Position numbers and translations under genes: made by a program. Of a stretch of 25,215 nt of DNA, positions 24,321-25,215 are shown one piece after another. The notes beneath the pieces are model-generated. The model ran no database searches. It had not been told where the DNA came from and worked only from the letters and a program-made list of their open reading frames with translations. Every line of letters begins with the position of its first letter. The first letter of the stretch is position 1. Source of the DNA: a bacterium UBP3_UBA3054 (GTDB taxonomy: Bacteria > Auribacterota > UBA3054); contig DFCM01000121.1 of assembly GCA_002366995.1 (NCBI GenBank), positions 34,252 to 59,466 of the forward strand. Direction: 5' to 3'.

Positions 24321-25215
24321 ATGAATAAAATATTTTTACTTGCGTCTGCGCTCATTATCCTTTGCGCCTGTCAAAAGAAGGAATCTTCGCTGGCCGCTTG
24401 GCGGGATCTGCCCACCGCCTGCGAACTGAAAGGCGCCCTGGGCGAGAACATCCTGGAATTGCCTGGCACCAACCGCGTCCTGCTCCTGGGCAAAAAACTG
24501 GCGCTGCCGAGGTACGCCGCATTCTACAGCCAGCCCGGCGGGGAAGTGAAAGGGATCATACCGCTCATCCTGGCCATAGGCGAAAAGCAGTACTTCACCG
24601 GTGAGATATACGCCGACACCAACAGCGTCGGCTCTTTCAAAACGCCTTCCGTTTTCGAGGGCACCTTCATCTCCAAGCACGGCTACTACAGCCGCACGGC
24701 TTTCCGGCCGCTGAAAGTCCCCGGCGAATCCGTCCATTTGACTTTCTGGGCGAACCAGAGCGCCATCAGGGAGGCCAATATGAAGCGCTGGAAAGATATT
24801 TTAGGCTATCACGACGACGCCTACCGGGAAAGGATGGCCAAGGCCTTCCGGACCACCAACACCCAGACGGACGAGGTCTGGGACGACAATGTCGACCTGA
24901 CCGTCAGGATGCGCTACGTTAAAGACGGCTACACTTACATGTTCTACAATTCCGGCAACACCGCCGGATCTCCCGAAGAAGTGGAGCCTATAGACGTCTT
25001 CAAAAAACTGACGGCGGAAATAGAGACGCGCGAAAACCCGACCAACAAGGATCTTCGCGACGTGATGCTCTATTTCTCGTATGACGGCGGGCCGCGCTAC
25101 TACATGTACAAGCGCGATTACGACCTGGAAGCCTGCTATTGGCGCCAGGCGGAGCACGTGACGCTTCAGAACGATCCTTCGAAGGTGAGCGTCAGTATGA
25201 TTCTCAAACACAAGG
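24321..25215 (+). CDS. Lipoprotein of unknown function (3' partial)
   Basis: ATG 24321 follows AAAGGA at 24309-24314 and stays open to the window end (298 codons). The opening MNKIFLLASALIILCACQKK is a lipoprotein signal with Cys17 as the lipidation site (L-C-A-C). The rest is soluble, with aromatic-rich strands such as DDNVDLTVRMRYVKDGYTYM near 193-212 and MLYFSYDGGPRYYMYK near 255-270. No family is recognised. It continues the operon of envelope proteins behind the Gld-like ABC genes. Confidence 0.78.
   Translation, partial: MNKIFLLASALIILCACQKKESSLAAWRDLPTACELKGALGENILELPGTNRVLLLGKKLALPRYAAFYSQPGGEVKGIIPLILAIGEKQYFTGEIYADTNSVGSFKTPSVFEGTFISKHGYYSRTAFRPLKVPGESVHLTFWANQSAIREANMKRWKDILGYHDDAYRERMAKAFRTTNTQTDEVWDDNVDLTVRMRYVKDGYTYMFYNSGNTAGSPEEVEPIDVFKKLTAEIETRENPTNKDLRDVMLYFSYDGGPRYYMYKRDYDLEACYWRQAEHVTLQNDPSKVSVSMILKHK

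Noticed and set aside
1..25215. tRNA, rRNA, CRISPR array, insertion sequence or prophage genes
   Set aside because: No cloverleaf, spaced repeat array, transposase or integrase motif was seen on reading both strands; small RNAs cannot be excluded by eye.

Overview
The window reads as a bacterial chromosome fragment with about 21 protein genes and almost no non-coding DNA. No tRNA, rRNA, CRISPR array, transposase or phage gene was recognised. A GldA/GldF/GldG-type ABC system followed by a DUF4340 protein, GLUG-type secreted proteins, an RppH-like Nudix protein and a very large putative glycosidase-like secreted protein together suggest a Gram-negative-type envelope. The best guess is the PVC superphylum (Lentisphaerota/Kiritimatiellota-like). 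This is inferred from gene content and is not proven.

Region 1 (1-7034, + strand) is a run of five genes in which every junction overlaps: an RPH-like PEP/pyruvate-binding phosphotransferase (5' end outside the window), a BtaA-like DUF3419 SAM enzyme, a dolichol/phytol-kinase-like membrane protein, a two-lobed GNAT-like protein and an OleC-like adenylate-forming ligase. Together they look like an undescribed pathway for a lipid or lipid-linked small molecule. The product cannot be read from the sequence.

Region 2 (7139-11763, + strand) is a complete transcription unit. A TTGATT-N17-TATAAT promoter precedes a thioester-reductase-like SDR, a small lipoprotein, ribonuclease E/G, an FmdB-type zinc ribbon and hisF. 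It ends at a strong bidirectional terminator.

Region 3 (11762-15234, - strand) encodes a protein made of two fused Nudix hydrolase domains (RppH-like plus ADP-sugar-diphosphatase-like), then two tandem paralogous GLUG-like secreted proteins. The two paralogues share an 83-nt perfectly identical 3' segment although the rest has diverged. All share the terminator with hisF.

Region 4 (15264 to the window end, + strand) is an operon of at least eight closely packed genes: ABC ATPase, ABC permease, GldG-like auxiliary protein, DUF4340 protein, a 983-residue secreted protein, a small bitopic membrane protein, an exported protein with a C-terminal anchor, and a lipoprotein cut by the window end. 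Every gene after the ATPase encodes an envelope protein, so the operon probably builds one envelope export or assembly machine.

Regions 3 and 4 are transcribed divergently from two back-to-back promoters that appear to share a single -35 hexamer. The Nudix promoter would give a leaderless mRNA. Promoter, terminator and reading-frame statements are read from the sequence. Family names come from motif recognition by eye, and no database search was run.
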